The notes below the pieces were generated by a model. It searched no databases. It was not told the origin of the DNA and saw only the letters and a program-made list of their open reading frames with translations. From NCBI RefSeq assembly GCF_029873635.1, contig NC_080422.1:16584049-16648048 (forward strand): a stretch of DNA of 64,000 nucleotides, in the 5' to 3' direction. Source of the stretch: Malania oleifera (taxonomy: Eukaryota; Streptophyta; Magnoliopsida; Santalales; Ximeniaceae). Positions 1 to 13,300 of the stretch are shown here, one piece after another; the first letter of the stretch is position 1; the number at the start of each line of letters is the position of its first letter. Made by a program: the position numbers and the translations under genes.

Positions 1-625
1 TATATATATATATATGTATATGTATTTGTACACAGACACACATATTCATGTGCATAAAAAATTATCTGTAAAAAAATGTAGAATTTATGAACATTTAAAT
101 CTTTTACCTTGAAGTCGTCGTTTGAAGCTTGAAAATATTAAGCTTAAGAGAAGTAGCACCAAATATAAAATAATCTAAAATTTTCATACTTGGTCATGAA
201 AAGTGAAAAAAAAAATGTAATAAATCAATTAAACAAAATTTTGATTTCACACATTATTAACAGTTACTTTGTCTTCATTTTAAATGAATAATATAAAAAA
301 TAATAATAGAAAATGAATTTTCCACTTATCTTCCTTTTATTTCCTTCTTCAAAATAAAGTTCTTGATCCAAACAAAATGATAATAATTATTAATATTAGC
401 ATCATCATTAAAGTCTCTTTGTAATAAACAGATGTATGCATATATATATATGTGCGCGCGCGCGCGCGCGTGTAACATCACCAGTTTGACCTATTGGTCT
501 GATTGAACCGACTCGGTGGCTTCACTAGGTTGATCACCAATCTGGGTTTTAAAAAAAGTACGCTCTGTAGGGTACCAGATCATTCTTAATTTGATATGTG
601 CCTATTGTAAAATTTTGTTGTGCAG
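1..625 (+). other. Intron sequence upstream of the first visible NAA15 exon
   Basis: This AT-rich sequence ends in a pyrimidine-rich stretch and a TGCAG acceptor at 621-625, so it is read as the intron before the first visible NAA15 exon. It holds a TA microsatellite at the left edge and an alternating TA then GC run at about 440-471, which has Z-DNA-prone sequence. No coding sequence was recognised. Confidence 0.6.
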
Positions 626-3600
626 ATAAGGTTCTTCCATAAAGTGCACTCCATGGCTGCTCCTGTGACAGATACAGAGAAGCTTATTTGGAGTGTCTTA
701 GAAGCAGAGTGGCCTGCATTTAGGTTCTCATGGACATCCCTTCTTGTTGTCTTATAGTATTTGTTTGTTTCAGTAAAATTTTATGGTAAAATGTGTCTGT
801 TCCTTTTCTATAGTCAGTTGAATGGGAAATCTCTGAATGAGGCAAACATTCTTTTCCTCGAAAGACATAAAGGTATGATCCAATTTTCTGAGTTAAACAT
901 ATGTACAGCAGTTGACTGAAAGTTAATTTTCTAAAACTCTTTCATGTTTTATGCAGAATCTTTGGTGCATAGGGCAGCTGTAGCCGAAATGCTTTATGTT
1001 CTGGAACCTAATAAGAAGGCTGAGGCTATTAAATTAATTGAAGATTCTACCAACAATCTGGTTTCAATGTATGCCTGTGTAAATCCTTGTGTTTCCTTGT
1101 TTCTTTTTATTGTTTATTTTATTTTTTTTCATGTGTCTTGTTTTTAAGTTCTTGAGAAAGATTGGACATTGAAGCTTCATGTGTTTCAAAATTAGAAATG
1201 GAGCACTTGGTCAAGTCAAACAATGGAAACTTAAGGACTGTATTGCTGTCCACAAACTCCTGGGAACGGTTTTGGTTGACAGTGATTCTGCATCGCGTAA
1301 GTTTTGCCCATAATTTACCCTTTATTGGCTCTTTTGTTTACACTTGCTTAGTGGTAGATTCTGTATCCATATGAGGCTGGAAGAAGAAATATTTGATGTA
1401 CCATTCTTAGATATGCATACTAAGTAGCTTATTTTGGCATTGGCATCTTTAGAAATTATATTTGTTATATTATGAATTTAAAAAAATTTTCCTCTCTTAT
1501 TTTCTGAGTTTCTCACACTTACCAGATTTTGGAATATGTTATTGAAATTTATGGAAACTAACATATGAATGCATTTTTTAATTTATTTTATATGGTGGGT
1601 AGAATCTTATGATAATTGTATCATGCTAACCTCACTAGTGATCCCATTTAGGATCCTGATTTTAAACCTTGGCTTTAATCAATTTGGGGCTGGTTTTAGC
1701 CATTTAAATGATGTAGGCTAAGGTAGAAGCTATTTCTGATAAATTGGGGGCTGGATCACGACTACTCCTTGCACTGATAACACGTTTATCGTTGGGTTGG
1801 ATTCCTTTCATTTCTTCTCCCTCCATCCTCTTCATAGCTTGGGCAATATTGCTTACATCAAGGGCATCTCAACTCTCTCTCTCACATTCCTGCTTCAATC
1901 AAAGGCTAGTTAGAACCTCTTCAAAGCTCGCCCTGGCCTACTATGGCGGCTCCCCACCACCACACCCTACCCAGCACCAGCACCAGCACCAACACCAGCA
2001 CCAGAGCATGCATCTTCCTTGATTTTTAATTTGTTTTACCCCTTGATGAAACAACTTGTATGGGCATCTAAGTTGGTTTTTATATCTGATTTTCCACTCC
2101 ATCCTAGAACCTTTGAATATAATTTTTTCTTTTCAGTAAATAGGATTATAATTTTTGCTTCTGATAATTTGATTTTCTACTGGCTGAGAAGTATTGGATA
2201 ATTTTTCATCAGTGAATGAGCTTGTAATTTTTTATTCTGACAAGTCGATCTTCTTTTTCTTGAATATAATGTTTTCCTTATAAGGATCTTCTGATTTCTT
2301 CTGTGGCTCACCAGTTACGGTGATTATATTTGTCAAGATAGTTTTACTTCCAATCGATCCTCAAATCCTAGTTTAAAAAACAATTTTGGCAACCTTGTTT
2401 AGTGTTTCACCATTCGCTTCTTATTCTCAGGAAAGCCTTTCTTTTGTTTTGGTGGAGGGAGAGAGAGGGGGGGGGGGGGGGTGGGGGTTTGGAATCAAAA
2501 CAACATAGTGCTAGACGACAGAAAATGCGAGGAAAACGAAAGACCAAAAGATGACAAGACAAACAGAACTAACAGCTGAAGAAAAAGAAAGGGCCATCAG
2601 AAACCAAACAAGAAGGTTGACCGTCAGTTCCTGGTCCATGCGGTTCTGATTTTCCGTTGCCAATCTTCTAGTGATCCCTTGGTCCATGGCGGAATGAGTT
2701 AAGGTTACAATAGAAATGCTGCAGGTCTTGCTAGGTTGTCACTGTCAAATTTCTTTGATTTTCATATAATAGGGTGATGTAGGACAAGAAGTAAGACCTT
2801 AGGAAGCTCCTTGCTGGAAAATAATTAAGCGTTTGGTTAAGGAATTGTGGGGTTAAGTTAGTAATTTATTAAGTGTGTTTAGTATTAATTAGTATAGGAC
2901 TGTGTATTTGGGGGTTGTTTGTAATATTTGTGTAAAGTAGCGGTATATTGTAAATGTAATGTAGTTTCAGGGGTTTGTGTGTAATTTCATGTAAATAGGC
3001 TTTCTTATAAATTGTGTGTGAAAGCCATGTCGTAGGCCGTAGTTGATGAATTTGAATAGAAGTGAACGTGAGATTTCCCCCTGGTATGTCCTCTCTTTTA
3101 CCTTCTCCTTCCGTCTTCTCCTCTAATTTCTCCATGGAAGCAGAATCTTGATGCTGCCCCTGCATCATTTGGTATCAGAGCCCAACTTCAATCTCCATTC
3201 TTCCATTTCACCCCCCCCATCATTCCCTTCTCTCCTCTTCTGCCCTGTTCTTCTACCCCTCTCTTCTTCTAATTCTCTCCTAATTCTCTCTATTTCTGAT
3301 TTCTTCTCTTTTCTTTGTTCTAATCTTCTGTTTTGTCCCTAATCCTTTGCTGCCCAGCAGCCTTCTGCCCTCTTGCTTCTTCTCTGTTTCTCTTCTCCTT
3401 CTCTTCTTCTTCTTCTTTTCTTTAATTCTCTCCCATGACTCTCTCAACTCTTTCTCATTTCTGAAATCTGTGGCTGTCTCTTGTGGCAGTTTCTGTCCTG
3501 CGACTCCTCCAACCTCCCATCTCCTTCTTTTCTTTCCTTCAGTTCTTAATTCTCTCTCCCTCTCTCTGAATTTCAGTTTAAAAAACACCCGAAAAGCAGT

Positions 3601-5310
3601 TCTGCAGTTTCTGAATTTTTTCAGAAATTCCAATCATGCCCTACTTTTCAAAAACACCACCTTCCAGACCCCTTCTTGTATGCCACCCATCCCATTGAAA
3701 ACAGAATCCCCTGAGACCCTCACCCCCAAAATTTCATCGCCGTCCGACCCCTGGAGGAATACCCACGTGCCGGCCAAACATACTCCAGCCGTTTGCCCTA
3801 CCATTGAATCATGACAAAGAATTGATCATAATTACTCAGCTTGAAGACAATACAGGGAAGGAAATGAATGTGTTTGAAGATATCCAAAGTCCTTCAGACA
3901 TTCCAGTTGTTGAGTTTGTCATTCCTGATGTGTTTATTGATGCCAACTTGCAATTCAAGTCTATGATGCTACCAAAGGATCGTGGTTTCTTGGATCACTC
4001 GAGCACTGGCTTTCAAAGAATCCAAGTTTGCTTCTCCCTTTTGATTCTCCAACATTTCAAAATTCAAGGCCATATTTTTTCTAACTGGGGGAGGCTGATG
4101 TAGGACAAGAAGTAAGACCTTGGAAAGATCCTTGCTGGAAAATAATTAAGAAGAGTTGGGTTAAGGAATTGTGGGGTTAAGTTAATAGTTTATTATATTA
4201 ACTAGTATAGGACTGTATTTGGCAGTTTGCAAAATTTATGTAAAATAGGGGTATATTTGTAATGTAATGTAGTTTTTGGGGTGTGTTTAATTTCATGTAA
4301 AGAAGCTTTCTTTTAAATAGTGTAGAAGCCATGTTGTAGGCAGTAGTTGATGAATTTGAATTGAAGTGGACATGAGTTTTCCCCTTGGTATCTCCTCTCT
4401 CCTCCCTTCCCCTCCCTCTCTTCTAATTTCTCCATGGCTGCAGAACCTTGATGCTGCCCCAGCATCATGAGGGAATTGACATTTATGGAGGACAGTGTTT
4501 AATGGAGAACTAGAGGATGAAATTTGTTGCTGAGTCTTAAGCTATAGGTTTTTACTAGGAATATGAAGAGAGCCTGATTGACTTCCATTAGAATGCTATT
4601 TGGAAGAGAAATGTTCCATTTCTGGTAGATTTTTTTTTTATTTTTTGGAAAGGGGAAGGTGGAGGTGTTGTAATTCGCCCTTCATTAGCGCAGATGTTTC
4701 TTGTATAGAGGGACTGTTGAACAGTATGCTGCCTTTTCACTGCACAAGGGCTAGACAACTTTTGAATTTGATTTTGTTGGGAATGTATTGGGTTGCTTTG
4801 GATTCTCAATTGAAAAAATTGGGAGGTTCATTGACGCTTATGCAGTTGAAGAATGTAACAGTGCTAATCTCTCCCACCATATTTTTGGAAGGGGAACCAA
4901 AAAACCCTCTTGCAGCTTTAAAGACAGGTGGCTCCAGGCTTTATGGACATATGTATATCTTGTTTACTATTTAGTTTTTTGTAGGTGGGTTGGCGCTCCA
5001 TGGTGCTCGTTTCAAGTAAATTCCTCCCCTTCCCAAAAAAAGGGTGGAAAAACTGCCTTTTTGCAAGTAATATGGGTAAAAGAGACCTGCAAGTTATTAA
5101 TTATTTTTGTTCTCTCTTGAAGGATGGAAGGCTCGCTGTGCTGAAATCTTCCCTTACTCTACGTACTTTGAAGGCAGTCGCAGCTCAGCAGTTGCCAATT
5201 CAGCCCACAACCAGATAAGCTGGGGTGCAAACCATTCAGGAAGTGGTCAGATGGCAGATTCACTTGCATCAAATGGAAAACTAGATGCACTTAAGGACCT
5301 TACTGTCTGA
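626..5310 (+). CDS. NAA15: N-alpha-acetyltransferase 15, NatA auxiliary subunit (C-terminal 185 aa, 5' end outside window)
   Basis: NAA15 is the TPR-rich subunit that anchors the catalytic subunit NAA10 to the ribosome, where NatA acetylates nascent N termini. Five exons were read by eye: 626-723, 814-872, 957-1068, 1196-1296 and 5123-5310. Each has GT/AG borders, and their phases join into one frame of 185 codons plus TGA. Family-typical stretches are RFFHKV and APVTDTEKLIWSVLEAE (exon 1), HRAAVAEML and EAIKLIEDSTNNL (exon 3), WKLKDCIAVHKLLGTVL (exon 4), and RCAE followed by FPYSTYFEG (exon 5). The protein ends in NGKLDALKDLTV, close to the usual plant C terminus. The whole protein is about 900 aa, so most of it lies left of the window. 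The last intron is 3.8 kb and carries an LTR element. No stop interrupts the visible exons, so this copy looks functional. Confidence 0.92.
1297..2774 (+). other. NAA15 last intron, part before the LTR insertion
   Basis: The intron starts with GTAAGT at 1297 and is T-rich. It contains an imperfect CAGCAC/CAACAC repeat at about 1968-2004 and a G-run at about 2467-2482. Small ORFs here lack any recognisable motif and are taken as chance. Confidence 0.6.
2775..3167 (+). repeat. 5' LTR of the NAA15-intron element
   Basis: Starts TGATGTAGGACAAG and ends GCATCA. It aligns along its length with 4096-4467, with several small indels, so the insertion is not very recent. Confidence 0.85.
4096..4467 (+). 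repeat. 3' LTR of the NAA15-intron element
   Basis: Follows the polypurine tract and ends in GCATCA. It is somewhat shorter than the 5' copy, mainly through small deletions in its first half. Confidence 0.85.
4468..5122 (+). other. NAA15 last intron, part after the LTR insertion
   Basis: Short overlapping ORFs are present, but none has a recognised domain. The sequence ends in a T-rich tract and a GAAG acceptor at 5119-5122. It is read as plain intron. Confidence 0.55.
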
Positions 5311-7046
5311 TAGCGTTTGGGAAATGCATATGCTAGTCTTCAAGGTCACCATGCCAGAGTAATGGATTGTTAGGAACCACGCTGAGGAATGTGGGGCCAG
5401 AAATATACTCAAAGGATCGTTCTAGCTCATTGAGAGGATCGTGTCAAGGTTCTGTGCAGGTTGTTGCTGATCAAGCTTACCGTTGCTTTGAGATGAAACT
5501 TTCCTTTGGCAGCTCCCTTCCGATTGTGAAATGCATTCATTTGCAAATGTGTATAATTTACTTTTGCTGTGTTTCCAAGGTGGCTAATTTTTTTCCGTTT
5601 AAATCCATTTGCTCACTGTCTGGTGAGTTTCTGGACTACGGCTGCTCCAAGGTTTTGCAATTCCAAGAGTCATGAGTTATTCTGAGGGGGAACGCTACAA
5701 TTTCATTTCATTTTCTTCTCTTTTTTTCCTTTTTTTTTTTTATCCTTTTTTTTTTAGCTCCCCTACCTCCAGTCTGCAGAGAGCAGCACCCACTAGAGCT
5801 TTTCTGTTGAGCATATGTTGTACTTCCATTTTGTTGATTAGCTTATGTATACATTATATACAATGTGAAAAATTTTGGCTGGAATGAATACAATACTATT
5901 TAATATTGCAGTGAGGATTGAAGTGAATTATTATTGAAGTTCAATTGCCGCTAATGATGATTATGATTCATTTGTATTGCATTGCGAGTACAACCACCGT
6001 CCTGAGTTTTTGTATTTGTTCATTTATCTCTGATATAATAAGTGGCTGTTCTCTGATATAGATTCACTCGCTCCTTAATATAAATCTAGAACAATAAAAT
6101 TTTTACAACGTATGGAAAATTTACCCCTTATTTTTAAAAGGAAATTAACGGAATTTTGAGAACATGGATGTGTATTTCTGTCAAAATAGATAGCAGAGAT
6201 CATTTCTTGCATTATTTTTTTTTTTCATTCCATCAAATTTACTGTGAATCAAATGTACCTTTAACATCAATTTTTCAAATGTGGTGTTCGCTAGACAAAC
6301 TATAAGAAAAACATATCCGTAGAAATCACTGGTGGGCAAAAGTAATGCGGAGGACAAATCAGAGTTCTGATTAAAAAAAAAAAAAATCAGAATTTTTCTT
6401 TTTTAATTAATCAGAATTTAGCTTCCCGCTTGAAAATTATTCTGCAACTACACCCTTCTCAACCCAGTATATTAGGCATTAATAGAAAAAAAGCTGCTCT
6501 CAAAAGAGAGCAGGAAGAAGCTGCAAGAATAGTGGATTTTACCCAAACTGATCCTAGAATTCGTCAAATTAAAAAACTAACAAACTACTAGCACCAAAGG
6601 GACTAATTTTCATTTTTGTTGAATAAAAAAAAAAAAAAAACACTGCAGAACACCTTACAATCCAGCTAAATTATCCTCACAAGTGAAAGCACTACTTAAA
6701 GAGCTATATATTTATTCCATCACTATAATTCAAACTTTTTTGCGTCTCAGATACAAGTAGCCCGTATCCCCACCTCACGCTGCAGCTGAATCAACTTCTG
6801 GTATCACAACAGCTATTAAATACATCAGTATGCAAAAATGGAATTGGCAGGCTCATAAAATTGCAATACCAAACTCACTGAGATCACTGTCTCTGCCCTG
6901 TTAAATATGTAAATTTGCAAAATAGAATCGGCAGGCTCCACAAATTTCAACCATATGAACCTCCTTGAGTGTGCAGCAGACGGGGCTTTTAGAAATCAGG
7001 TTTATAATGCAGTGCTTCCATATATCTGCCTTGAGTTAAGAAACCA
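5311..7046. other. Tail-to-tail intergenic region (3' UTRs of NAA15 and the RING gene)
   Basis: From 5311 to roughly 5890 the sequence probably forms the NAA15 3' UTR, ending near an A/T-rich AATACAATAC stretch. On the other strand TTTATT at about 6711-6716 reads as AATAAA and could end the RING transcript. Between them the sequence is AT-rich, with A and T runs. I see no further gene. Confidence 0.5.
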
Positions 7047-10000
7047 TTACCCACTCTCCTCTCCCCGAAGCTGGCCAGAGTTCATAGCTGATGGAGAAGC
7101 TGCACTGCTCTCGCCAACCACACATTTACAAAGGGGACACAGCGCATTAATCTTCAGCCATTTATCCACACACTCCACGTGGAAAAAATGGAAGCAGGGT
7201 AGTTCCCTCAGCTCATCATTGTCTGCATATTTTGCCAAGCATATACAACATACCTGCACCAGATTGGAGAGGCGAGAACATCACCCATTAAAGCTAGCGA
7301 ATCAAAACCCACAAACTCACAATGGGAAACATATCAAAGTTAAAAATAGAAGAAATAACAATACCAATGCAGGATTCATACACCAAACCACCAAGAGCGA
7401 GACACATATTTGTCCAAATCTCTCATTTCTCATGGTCAGGTCCACTAGTAATTATAGCCATCAGATTCCATCAAATTTTATGTAATCTATAACGCTATGC
7501 ACCCAGATGTTCTATTTTAAGTTAAGACATCATCTACTTAACCTTGCAGTTTGAAAATGAGAGGGCACATCAACTTTAAAAATCTACCCCAGCAAGGAGT
7601 AGTTCCCTACTGCAAGACAGGTTATCCATTCTCGTAAGGCGGGTGGAAGCAAGTACAAAACCTTAATCATCACCACACCTCATCAAGAAGCTACAAATAA
7701 GCCAATGTTTATCATTTACGGTCAAGAAAATCTGTATAAGAATTAACCATATCCACAGCAAGTTTTTCAATTTCTATGAGATTGTCATGAAATTCTAAAA
7801 ATATTCTTCTAAATACCAACAGAAACAAACAACTAGCCTTACCTTTGCTTGTGATCTCTTTCATGTTAATTATGATTTTCCCCATTAGGTCAATTTTTTT
7901 GAAGTCCAGTCCATACATTTACTCATCAATCTCAATCATAGTTCAATTGCCACGCATAGCATAGGTCAAAATTTAATTAGCCAATCTCAAAATTTTGGGA
8001 TAGTGTAAGTTAGCACCCATAAAACGTACTAAAAAACTCACCGCATCTTCTCCTGATATGGCACGCTCCTTTTCGGTTCCGGCAGCCAATACCCCACCTT
8101 CACCTGCTCCTGAATTGATTTCCTGCTCTTCAACACTATCATTTTTCTTGGACTTAAACTTGTAGGTCGGCAAAGAATTAATGGATTCTGGGGTGGCTCC
8201 TCTAGTTTGAGAAAATTCCTCTCGGAAACCCAGGATTGAAATTATACAAGGTAAGCAGCAACAGATTGTTGCACAGAGTATGAATGGCATGGCATATCCA
8301 ATGCAACTAAAGGTAAGGAAAACTATACATAACCTGCAATGACACCAAGAAGCAGTTTCATAACTCAACATAAGAAATCCCAGGAGAAGTGAAAGAATGC
8401 ATTACACTAACTCCAACCTGTACAATTTGGGAGCATCAGAAGGAGAAGAGTGTCCTCCAAAGATCCACACATTGCCCACAACAAACCAAACTGCAAAGAA
8501 GCAATCTAATGCCATCTTGAAATGATCCACTAGTCCATTGAGTCTGTAAATAAAAAAACCGGCTTCTTCACTAAACACATGGATATTAATTATCTCTACT
8601 ATATATAAAATTACAAATAGTGTAACCGTTGAAATAATTTGGACCAAAATACCCTCAGTTAAATCCTAAATGACATTCCATTTTCTCTTTGTTAGTTGAT
8701 TTAATTGCTTTTAATTTTCATCTAACTCAATCCAAGTTAGGAGAAAATAAAAGTAATTTAGTCGTGAATAAACTCATCACTACAAAAGTGCGCATAGTGT
8801 AATTTATTTTTGGACCAACATATCCTTAATTATATCCTAAAAGACATACCATTTTTTATTAGAAGACTTAATTGGTTTTAATTGTTATCTTAGCCATCCC
8901 TTAGGAGAAAATAAAAGTAATTTAATTGCGAATAAACTTGTCACATTTCTAATGCTTCATTAATCTTAAACTCAGAATTCACATCAATAATTTTTACATA
9001 AATTAATATTAAAAATTTTGGATAGAATATTATTGACTTTGTCCTAAATAACACATGTATCTTCACACATAAATCTAGCAAGCCATAAATTTTATCTAAT
9101 CTACATTCCAAAAAAAAGAGAAAAATTCCAAGTAAATTTTTTGTCACATTCCCCGTAGTTAATTAATTTAATCTATATTAAAAATATTTGCGTGCAATAT
9201 ATTTTTCACATGCATTATTTTATTTTTGTCCAAACTTCAAAATAAACTCTTACCACATTCCTAATGGTCATTGAATTTGATTCTGTATGCTAAAATTACA
9301 TGTAATACATTTTTGCAAGGGCTAAAATTAAGAAACTTAAATTTCATGCAAATTAATTGAAGGTTGTATCTTATCTATATGAATAAAGTTGATCATTAAA
9401 TTCATCTTATTCATATCCAACTTATAATATAATAATAGTTGAATCCTAAACAAACTCTTATAATTATACCTATAATCTTTAGTGAATTTAATTTTTCTCC
9501 CAATTCACCTTTATTTTATTCATTTATTTATTTATTTTTGAATTGCCAAATTAATTCCTTACATTAAAGGGGTTTTGTATACAAATGTCTTCGTTTTATA
9601 TGGTTTTAATTGCGTGTTGGTCTTCACAATACCCCTCCCCAAACACCATTTGCACAGAGATTCAAACTCCCATAATTAATATGATGGGAGGATGTGTATG
9701 AAAACAGTCTTGGTCTAACATGATTAACTTTCATGTGCAAGGCACAACTCTAGCGAGACCCTTGTTCGTACCCTTGTTCATTTTGGCCCATTGAGCCTCA
9801 AGGTTTGGCCCTAGGAAGGCAAGTCACTTTGAAAACTAACCATCCTCCTATGGCTAAGAATTTCGTAGTCTGACATGGGATCATGGCAGGCTCTCCTGTC
9901 TGATCTCTCTCCGTAACACCCTTGTTAGAGGGGTCTACACCTTTGTGTGAGACCCACTCATATGGCCATACCGCAGGTTGACTCTGATACCAAATGTAAT

Positions 10001-10326
10001 AGTCTTACCCCAACTATAGTGAGGTATAATCTGTTTTGGCTCTCATTGAGCCTCAGCTATGTTTGGGAGAGGCCTTTAATTTGAAATTGTGTGGATTAGA
10101 CAAGATGAAATACAAAACTGCATTGACGTTTGTCAAAATCTACTCAAATCCAAACCCAAGATTCAAAATCAATGTTCACTGTTAAGGTTTTGCACCATAA
10201 AAGGAGCATCACAAGGCTGAAATCTAAAGCACACAGCATGTGGCCAAGATCTCCCTAGCACACACCCAATTTAGAATCACGCACAGCGCATGTGCCTTCA
10301 TGACTTGTGTGTGTGTGTGTGTGTGC

Positions 10327-10365
<39 letters not shown>

Positions 10366-13300
10366 AATGTCTAAGTCACTATAGAGGGGCAAAAGGGTTC
10401 TGCAGCACCGGTTTCCCAAATTTCCTAATATGCTAAACTTATGCATGATTTTTTTTTTTTTACCCACTTGGATGATTTATATGAATTGTACTAAAAAGCA
10501 AAAAAGCCTAAAAGAGTCCTGCACAGAAGGAATCTAAAAACGGTGTAGAAGGAATCTAAAAACGGTTTACAAAATAAACTCAATCCCCTCTCATCATATC
10601 CTTTCCACAAAACCAATCTCTCTCTTTCTCACACACACACACACAAAACAAGACAAGCTTACCCATTACCCAGGTTCTTTTTTCTTTTGGGAAAAAGACA
10701 AAAACTCCCAGCAATAATTGTGCTGAAGAATTAAAGAAGTTAAATATTTTCAGGCTCTTACAAGATTTTTTTTTTTAAAATAAAAATTGTAGCTGGTTGT
10801 ACGTAGTAATCAAATAATTTCTGGTTTGCCGCCCTGCATCTGTTTATGGGACCAAGAAACTTAAATGCTGGTAAGAATGGAAGAGTAAGCAACTGAGGAT
10901 GAGCAGACTGAAAAGTAACTGAAGATGAGAAAGCACGGAGTGTAAGAGAAAGAAGAGAGAGCCATCGTAAATGATGATGGAGATTATGATGAGGGTGATA
11001 CAATGATACTGGTATTAAGCTAGAGGATTATCTTGATTGAAATTTGGACTTATAGAGGCTTTTTTAACCTAATTGAATTCTGGTGATGTCAATGAACACA
11101 TTTTGTTATCCTACTTTCTATTCTGGAAGTAAAATTTTATTGTACTATTTTCTTCCTCCTAGACATAGATTATTCATTTTTACTGAAATTTTTACTTTTT
11201 TAAAGATATTATTTAATTTATTACCAAATCTTACAATTCACAATTCAATTTGCAATAAAGGAAAAAATGTCTTTCCTATTCCCAATTCAATTCATGACAG
11301 CCACGTGCATACAAACTACTAGCTACCCTACTTTTCTCTTCACTGGCTAAGCAATTTAACAAATTTTTAAATAAATAAATATTCAAAAAATGCACCATCT
11401 TTCTTCAAACTGATTTAAAAAATATATCTTCCTTTATAGTGTCTTCGTACAAATGTTTTTTTCATTAAAAATTAGTGTCTTGGTACAAGTTCACCACCAT
11501 TATTTAAAGATGGTTAGTGTTCCAGACTAGGAATGTAAGTAGTAGCTTGTATACCCATCATGTAACAAGTAGGAAAATAAATTCTTTTTTTTTTTTTTAA
11601 TGAGAAAACACACACTCTCTCTTAAGGCTTCAGGTTGCAGTAGCTTAGAAAAGATTAGGGGTGTCTGTCAAGAAGTTCAACTGGACACTGATGTGTGAAA
11701 AGATTTAGTATATGGCTTCTTTATAAAGTGTCGGGTTTGGAATTTTAAAGGGAGCTAGTTTTCCAGATTTACATAGGGATCGCTGGTTTGATGTCTCTCT
11801 ATTTGTTGTTTTTAGTTCTTTTTTCTGGTTTATCCCAGATTTTCTTCGGGAGATATTGTATTCTCCCTCCTTGTAAATTCTTTTCATATTAATGAAATTT
11901 CTTTAGCTATAAAAAAAAAAAATGAGGGGTTATTGAATATTCGAGTTGATGGAGCTTAGGCCTTGAACATAATTGATGCAATGTTCAGGTTATGGCTGAT
12001 TGTTGTGTTCCAAGCAATTCTTCTAGTGAGAAAGGCCAATAGGAACAATGAAGGGATCTGGTATGAATATCTCAGGTAATGATTGCTGCTTTAGAGGCGA
12101 AATGAAAACATGATTGCAGAGAAGGAGGGTGGGATTTCCACATATATCTTTCTTCTCCGCTTGTGCAGCATCTTTTTTATTCTTGTTCTCTTTGATAAAT
12201 ATCTCTTCTTTTTCAATAAATATATAATCTGTGTATATATGAAAATAATAATACTTTGTTGGAAGTGATAAGAAAAATGTGAAAGATAACTTTTGAAATA
12301 TTAAGGCTTTTATAAATCATCATACAGATTGCACAAACACTTCCATCTTTCAAGTAAACTATTTTGTAAGGAGAATCAAACAAAGGAAGATTTTATGAAA
12401 TGTTCAAACTCTTTAAAAGTGCTTCAAGAATCCTAAATTTTGTAGAACAACACAAAATAGAAAGTTCACACATTTTGTTTATTTTAACTATAAAAGCATT
12501 TATAAAAGGGTTTATGGCTTTTGTATTAACAATTGATGGATTTTTAGGGTTACTATATAGTTGAATAGTTGATTTGTTTGATCTAAGTAAAACTTCACTG
12601 TTCATAGATTGTAGGCTACTAGGATACAAAAATCATCCGACCCAAAAAAATAAAAATAAAATAGAAAAAATAGCAAAGGTATATTCAACAACAAAAAGAG
12701 AATAAGAACAAGAAGAAGAACTAAGACTGCTGTCAATTGTAAATCTCATCAATGTATACTCTTAGCTTAGCTCAACCAAAAGATAAAATAATGCTTAGCT
12801 AATATTATATGTGTATCTAACATATGGCATTTGCTCGTAAAATAATTCTCAAGATATTAATATGGGCCACAAAGGTAGGTCAACCCTAGCTAGTGTTTTC
12901 AAGAAAAATCACGAGTAAAGGCAAATTAACCATATGATATGCCAACTTGTGTAAGAACATGGTCGGCCACAATCGTAGCCTCTAACATGGACTACAAGAT
13001 GAAGACACCACTCTTATACATAGTAATCTTCAGAAAAAAAGGAAGTTTTTTGGTGGTGTATTAAAAGTCGACCATCTAATCAATACATAAGAACTTTGAG
13101 ATAATAACTACGTGAAAAAAGTAAGAAATGGATAATTTTAAGGTTATTTTTTAGCATACAAAGTAAGAAATGGATAAAAGTTGTATGATAGGGTACCTAG
13201 GGACGTTCTATGGGGCATATGTATTAGGTATACTAATGTCATTAAGGATATGTACAATTTAGTAATGACTAGCATTAGGCCTACAAGTGGAGAGGCACGA

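Larger units (their letters stand above)
2775..4467 (+). mobile_element. Short non-autonomous LTR retrotransposon in the NAA15 intron
   Basis: Two LTRs of about 393 bp (2775-3167) and 372 bp (4096-4467) are in direct orientation and start TGATG and end CATCA, giving 5-bp inverted ends. Straight after the 5' LTR is TGGTATCAGAGCC (3170-3182), the usual primer site for initiator tRNA-Met. A purine tract with GGGGGAGGC (4087-4095) abuts the 3' LTR. The internal part is only about 930 bp: a CT-rich leader and a short ORF (3804-4103) with no recognised gag, protease or reverse transcriptase motif. It must therefore have moved with enzymes supplied by another element. Flanks share AGGG but show no clean 5-bp duplication. 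The element lies in the sense direction of NAA15, so its LTR polyadenylation signals could in principle interfere with the host transcript. Confidence 0.85.

Noticed and set aside
3280..3814. Overlapping ORFs of 117 aa (-) and 155 aa (+)
   Set aside because: They arise from a CT-rich leader inside the short LTR element. Composition is low-complexity on both strands with no domain.
6955..7485. 176-aa plus-strand ORF
   Set aside because: It overlaps the last RING exon in the opposite direction and is explained as its shadow; no domain was recognised.
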